In this document: positions 58,685-64,000 of the stretch, in pieces
How the letters are laid out: the number at the start of each line of letters is the position of its first letter
How positions within the stretch are numbered: the first letter of the stretch is position 1
The notes under the pieces: model-generated
What the model saw: the letters and a program-made list of their open reading frames with translations, nothing else
What the model was told of the DNA's origin: nothing
Database searches by the model: none
Made by a program: the position numbers and the translations under genes
Assembly (NCBI GenBank): GCA_033980235.1
Contig: CM067059.1
Coordinates: 10,364,309 to 10,428,308, forward strand
Source: Diadema setosum
Lineage: Eukaryota; Echinodermata; Echinoidea; Diadematoida; Diadematidae
DNA length: 64,000 nt
Direction of reading: 5' to 3'

Positions 58685-60880
58685 AAATGGCAAAATGATG
58701 AAATGATGTTCTCGCCTTACAGGTCTCACATGCATTTGAACATTGAAAAATTTGGATCAATGTAGGTAAGTCACAAGTCCTTCAAGTCACCATGTAGTGG
58801 TCATTACCTGCAGAATAATTCGATGTAAGACATTGTTTCATTCAAAATAAAAGGAGGCAAGTTAAAAATTTTCTATTTGTGTCATTCGAAAGTGTGTCTT
58901 CTGGTCAATATGAAAGGTTTTTTTTTTTATTGATTTCCCTCACATTTTGTATAAGTGAGATATTTTATTAAATTTTGGTAGATGAAATTATTCTGTGAGG
59001 TGAAATTTAAAAAATAGAAAAATGAAAACGGGTTATATACAGTATTTGGCGGCAGAAAGTTCGATCTCATTGCCTTTTTTTTTTCCTTTGCTACAATGTA
59101 CCCAGTTGTTTAGTAGATTCAGGGCACCCTCCTGGTAGATTACATCAATTGATTGTAGAGCAGGCTTCAGAGATGTGTGTCAGGCCCTTTTTTTTTTTTT
59201 TTTTTTTTTTTAAGGCGACCATCCATCCCCAGTTATATATATATATATATATTTTTTTTTTACTGTTTTTAAGCCTCTCCTGGAATATATAATTTCTTCT
59301 TTTTTTTTCAATGTAAACATGGTTATGACCTCAACGGACAAAATATCATTAATACCCTTTATGCAGACGAATAAACGTCATTATCAAAGTAAACAAAAAG
59401 TATATATATAGATACACATTTTATCAGAATTCAACTCTCACTCTCTGTTCATGGGTTTATCTCTATAGTATGCAATATGTTGAAGTCTGTTGATTAGTAT
59501 AGTATATGTGTAATATTTTGTATTTGTATATGTAATATTGAAATAGATACACCGAAAGAAGGTTTATTACAGTTTTTAGGACCACGGATATATTTTTTTT
59601 TTTCAATGGGAAAGTAAATGGAGTTTTTGATTATGTACAAAACGAAATCAGAAAACGAAAAAGCAGAACATCGACTGATTATTGGTCCGCCCGGAGTGTG
59701 AAGTTTCTATAAACGTCCGATATATATATATATATATATATATATGAAAGAATTGATATAAATGTTATAATGATTGTTAGTTTTAAATATTATTGTTGAT
59801 ACTGGCACATTAATTTCATGGATGTTATTTGTGTTGTATGTTCATATGTACCTGCAATTATCTAAAGAGATAATTGACCTGGTTATGTATAAACATTTTC
59901 TTGAATAAAGAAATGATTCAATCAAAAAAGAGGCAATTACACCATAACCTCTTCGTCTGGTTTAGTGAAGTTCCGCTCTCCTGTTCGGTTGAGTTTATAC
60001 TCTGCTTGAACTCAGCTTATGATAGTGAGTTGCACACTGCACCTTCACATTTTTGAAATGTCATTTTCAGGAGTCAAACTGTCAGATGTATAACGGAACT
60101 AGCCCTTTCCGTCACACTGAGCAGAGTTATGAAAGATCCCCCCGACTTCAATTCCGCTCTCTTTTGTTTTTCTGTGGACTCTTTTTATAGGCACTGTAGC
60201 TCTCTACTGATGTGCCTTCAGTGCCTGAGTGGTGATTGCTTGTCAACTTCATGTGCACTTTTCTCGACTTGTCTACATGCACATCATCTATAACACACAC
60301 GTTTGTTGAAAAGAATCGTTGTTTGACAAAAGGGGAAAAAAAATAGAAGGGTATACGTCTTTCAAAATCGGTGAGATTACTGTCATGTTATTCATCGAAA
60401 AAAAGAAATGCGTGTCGGTCTATCGTAACTTTGAAAGAAAGAAAAAAAAAAACACATTTTGGGGTGGCCACAGACCGTTATTTATAATCAGCCAGAATTT
60501 CAACTGAATTTCAGTGGTTGAAACTTTCTCGGTGTTCAGTTTCTTGTGCAGTACATTGTATTAGCAGCAGGCAGGTCATTTACGATCCTGGCTGACAATG
60601 ACGTAATTTCGCCTTTACGCAATGGGATGAGTTGGATTGTTTGATTATTTTGTTTAGGGGTGACACAGTATATCTCATACCGATCTGTAGAATTTGATTT
60701 GCCGATTATCTTTCTGAATATCGTTATGTTTCATTACTCCATAGAAGTAAATGATTATTTCTTATTTAAACATGTAAATTTAGCAAAAATCAGTCGACCC
60801 TCATTTCCTTTATTTTCAAGATGATCACCCATTAAAAATGGAATAACTCTAAGCTACGTGCGTTCGAACATGGAAAGAAC
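58685..60880. other. AT-rich non-coding stretch
   Basis: Several T-runs (59190, 59250, 59590) and short TA tracts (59236, 59720). No exon was recognised. It lies upstream of the desaturase gene, and a proximal promoter is presumably at its right end; no TATA box or initiator stands out. Confidence 0.45.
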
Positions 60881-61014
60881 TCGTGCTGGTTGCTATCAAT
60901 AGGCGTGGTCAAGACAAAGTCATCTACGTACGTACGTACCACACGCGATCTGCAGATTACGTATACCAAGAGAAGAACATTCGGCAAAGAATTCCCCCCT
61001 CAAAACCTGACAAA

Positions 61015-61096
61015 ATGGGGGCATCTGTATCCCGCTCGGATTTTGCCTGGGTTTATACTGACGAACCACACTTTACGAGAAGAAAAGAAATGTTGA
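61015..61096 (+). CDS. DEGS1: Sphingolipid delta-4 desaturase, exon 1
   Basis: An ATG in strong context (A at -3, G at +4) opens 27 codons plus one base, ending at a GTAAGT donor. The product begins [10 protein letters not shown] and continues [16 protein letters not shown], the conserved DES1 N-terminus (vertebrate proteins begin MGxxVSRxDFxWVYTDxPHxxRRxEIL). Gly2 followed by Ser at position 4 fits the N-myristoylation seen in this family. The phase-1 end matches exon 2 at 63394. Assigned to the DEGS family; DEGS1 versus DEGS2 is not separable in a single-copy invertebrate gene. Confidence 0.92.
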
Positions 61097-63393
61097 GTAA
61101 GTATGAAATTGAGAGTAGTACCTTATGCAGGACGTTTTCCACAGCAGAAATTTCTTGCAGTGCGATTTCAGATCTATACAGTCCCATCCATTCAAATTTG
61201 TGTTTGAAATTTGTACAGCTGTCATGGTCTCGATAAATGATTGCCAAAATGGCCTAACAGGTTACAGCTCGTGCGAGATAGCCCAGTATAATATCATGCA
61301 AGCTACACGCGATATGAACATTCAACCCATTCAAGATATGATGACGTTCAGTGCTAATATACTTTGTATCCATGTGGATCATTGTGTGGATGTAGATATC
61401 CCGAGTTTTAATTTAGATCTAGAGTAAAATATCCCGTTTGCGGCAGTTTAAGCATTGTTAAGGGTTTTTCCAACTTGTAAACAAATCAGGCAAATTATTT
61501 TCAACCATTTCATATATCATAGACAAGATTATTCATTAACGCAATTGTTTTCATGAAAGAAATTTACCATTGTCGCATTGACCAACGTAGTTTTCATGAT
61601 TTACCAGGGCAAAACCCGGCACAATTTTTGCCGATAAGGGCGATATGCGACGTAGTATTTCAGCTTGCGGCACGATGTACAATCCCTATGCAATACGCGC
61701 GTGCTCCGCGATCTTTCGCTGAACGCCTTCACATGTCTCGCGAACATTGCGTAAGCGCCAATTGCCATTGCGAAAGCACGTGAAATTAGCGTGCGCACAT
61801 GCATTGGCCGCAAACAAGATCGCAATTCTGGCGGTGTTGTTGATGTCTTTCTCGTGTTTTTCTCATTTTTTTCGATGGTAACATCCACTTTCCGAAAAAA
61901 ATGGCGGCCCACATCGTCTCGCGAAAATTCTATTTTACGTGAGGATATGTTTTCAAAATCCATGAACACCGAGAAAACGACAAAAAATCCAGTTTCTTGG
62001 ACCATTGTTCCTTAACTGTTATGTTAAGAAGTACCGAAAATTTCATTTTGGATGCGATATGTTGTCATTCAGGTGAGAAAATTTCACCTTCGTCGGAGAT
62101 CATGCCCATTTTATCGGTTGGTTTTTGTTGGTTGCTAGTGTGTTAGTATATGTGTAGTGTGCATGTAACAGTGCAATGCTGTGTTTAGCTGTATATTACC
62201 GTGTATGTTGTACATGCCGCGAACGGCTGCACGGCCGCTTACTGACGCAGTTACTCTAGTTTATTTAAATTTATTGTCAAACGTTCACATAAAATTTACT
62301 GGCAAAATAGTGACATAAAAAAAATAAAGTGAGTCTAAAGAAATTGTACCGAAGCAAAATCATTCATATCACAGGAAATATACCTAGCTGGGAATCTAGC
62401 AACTATTGTTACTAATTAAACTTAAGCTTCAAGATTAGGTGCTGTAAAACGAGGAATGTTCGTGTGCATTTTAATTTCGTGAGCGGCAACATTCGCGAAA
62501 TTAAAATGCATGTGAAAGTTCTTGCCTACACAATATGCATTGGATGCCAGTGGCAAGTCGCCAAAATTTCATGCTGCAAGAAAGGCTGCTGGCTCCAATT
62601 CGCGAAATTTTCATGCCGCGAATATATCCTGTTTTACAGTAACCCCCTTTTAATCACTCTCATAAATTTGAGGCATATATATCTATTGGTGGAGAGTGTT
62701 GATATCGAAGTTGCCTTTCTTGTCATTGCTTAGAAAACACATTTTATTTTCGATCATGACATATATGTTGCCTGCACAATTTGAAACTAAAGCAAGTTAG
62801 CCATCTAATAATCTGAGAGATATCCTTCAACCAGAGCTAAGAAATCAATTTGGGGTCTACAATGATTATGGCAAGTCGAAAGAAGTACGTCAAGAAATGC
62901 AATGTGTGTGTGACAGTGTGTGTGTTTGTCAGCCTCTGTCTCTCTGTCTGTCTGTGTTTTTGTGCATTCTACACCTAATATAGGAGTGAATTATAATTCA
63001 CCATGTTTCAAAATGATCTAGTTTGGTGAAGTACAGTACATTTCTTGCCTTCTCTCCTTCCATCAAGAGCTTCTAGTCCTACACTTGTACGTAAGAGCTG
63101 CTAAAAAGCAACAAGAAGTGTTTGTCAATGTTAAAATGCACAGCAGTCATTTACCAAGGGAGATACTTCTTACATACACTTGATGAGTAGCCCACTGAAT
63201 ATGGTGCGTTATAAACGGAAGCACATGTAAATGGTCCTGATACATCATTTCCCATATCTTTCAAAATGAAAGCACTCTAGACTATACCTAGTTATTGCTT
63301 CATATTATCTTACCCCAAGAAGTACAAAATTTTTAATACTGACTTTTTATGTTCTCTTGCACCGTAATATTGTTTCCCACTATTTGCTTCCAG
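61097..63393 (+). other. Intron 1 of the desaturase gene
   Basis: A 2,297-nt GT-AG intron. The first kilobase includes a CpG-bearing balanced segment (61600-62010) with a 134-codon antisense frame lacking any domain. It also holds the MITE at 62452-62639 and a TGTGTG/CTCTGT patch near 62905-62955. Confidence 0.8.
62452..62639. mobile_element. Small MITE with CTGTAAAAC ends in desaturase intron 1
   Basis: The left end CTGTAAAACGAGGAATGTTCG is mirrored at the right by the inverse of CTGTAAAACAGGATATATTCG. Inside, TTCGCGAAATT motifs recur in both orientations. The right flank is TA and the left TG, consistent with a mutated TA duplication and Tc1/mariner-type mobilisation. Confidence 0.65.
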
Positions 63394-63716
63394 AAAAATA
63401 CCCAGAGATTAAGCGTCTGATGGGTTATGACACCAACATTGCCAACATCATGTTGGCCATGGTATTTGTTCAAGTCATCACGGCATACCTGCTTCGCAAT
63501 GAGTCCTGGATGACCATCGCCATTGTGGGCTACTGTTTTGGGGGAGTGGTCAACCATTCCATGACCCTAGCACTGCATGAGGTTGGCCACAACTTGGCCT
63601 ATGGCCATGCAAAACCGATGTGGAACAGAATCATTGGCTTCATCGGTAATCTGGTTATTGGCGTACCAGTCTCGATATCTTTCAAGCGGTATCATCAAGA
63701 TCATCATAAGTATCAG
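63394..63716 (+). CDS. DEGS1: Sphingolipid delta-4 desaturase, exon 2 (gene continues past the window)
   Basis: A 323-nt exon between a TTGCTTCCAG acceptor and a GTACGA donor, in phase with exon 1. KYPEIKRLMGYDTN opens it. Hydrophobic spans NIMLAMVFVQVITAYLL, MTIAIVGYCFGGVV and IIGFIGNLVIGVPVSI are membrane segments of this ER enzyme. The first two histidine boxes are visible: HEVGH within MTLALHEVGHNLAYGH, and HQDHH within SFKRYHQDHHKYQ; they bind the di-iron centre. The third box must lie beyond the right edge. The enzyme introduces the 4,5-trans double bond into dihydroceramide to make ceramide. Vertebrate DES1 has HEIAH in box 1. Confidence 0.93.
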
Positions 63717-64000
63717 GTACGAGGTATTGACAGTGCTATTTCACTGGCAACAATATACATTATTATAGTTAATCAACCTTGATTGATTAATTTTGATATA
63801 TTACTGAAGACATTCAGTATTGCTTGACAGTGGTTCTCTTACAACACAAACTGAAAGATTGTTTGACCCATTGTCTGCAACATTTACTCAGTTATGTTTC
63901 ATTTATTCCGCTTGATAATGTCTCCTATAGATGATATCCTTTTTCAGATATGTAGAAATTTCTGGTAGTAGCTCCCAAACACGTGCAAAATCCTTTTTTG
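63717..64000 (+). other. Start of desaturase intron 2
   Basis: Follows the exon 2 donor. No further exon appears before the window ends. Confidence 0.7.

Noticed and set aside
61601..62005. 134-codon antisense frame in desaturase intron 1
   Set aside because: Basic, low-similarity translation without domain or splice sites; probably a by-product of CpG-bearing composition.

Overview
The window is eukaryotic nuclear DNA: AT-rich, intron-bearing, full of microsatellites, tRNA-derived SINEs, foldback MITEs, a PIF/Harbinger DNA transposon and non-LTR retrotransposons, with sparse exons. A single-exon TRIM gene, frequent palindromic words such as TACATGTA and TAGGCCTA, and the repeat mix suggest a marine invertebrate deuterostome, most likely an echinoderm. 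That assignment is inference; no species-level marker was recognised.

Layout. 1-17.2 kb has no certain exon. It holds several MITEs (1.4, 5.5 and 5.9 kb), SINE-like pieces (3.4 and 7.1 kb), an 18-bp-arm hairpin (9.9 kb) and GC-balanced islands that may be regulatory. 17.26-22.75 kb carries minus-strand exons of a calponin-homology (CH) domain gene: a GC-rich upstream exon (22.4-22.7 kb), an alternative first exon with its own ATG (18.0 kb) and a CH exon (17.3 kb). Its downstream exons were not found. 23-30.6 kb is non-coding apart from a possible promoter near 28.8 kb; it holds a SINE, an 82-bp-period duplication and a TTAA-flanked foldback element.

30.697-46.191 kb is the centrepiece: one apparently complete 15.5-kb PIF/Harbinger transposon with perfect 16-bp terminal inverted repeats and a 3-bp CTG target duplication. 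It carries two convergent multi-exon genes with open frames: a Myb/SANT-like DNA-binding protein (plus strand, about 230 aa) and a HARBI1-type DDE nuclease (minus strand, 339 aa, D146/D223/E259 intact). In this superfamily the Myb-like protein brings the nuclease to the transposon ends. Each end carries its own eight-base motif, six exact copies plus variants: TTGACATC on the left and TTGACGCT on the right.

46.2-51 kb is simple repeats and a small TA-flanked MITE. 51.1-52.3 kb is an intact single-exon RING/B-box/coiled-coil (TRIM) gene on the minus strand. 54.2-58.3 kb is a 5'-truncated non-LTR retrotransposon apparently inserted into an older relative in the same orientation; both show Asn in place of the catalytic Asp of RT motif A. 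58.3-61 kb is microsatellite-rich and non-coding. 61.015 kb to the right edge is the 5' part of a sphingolipid delta-4 desaturase gene (DEGS1-like, plus strand), which runs out of the window.
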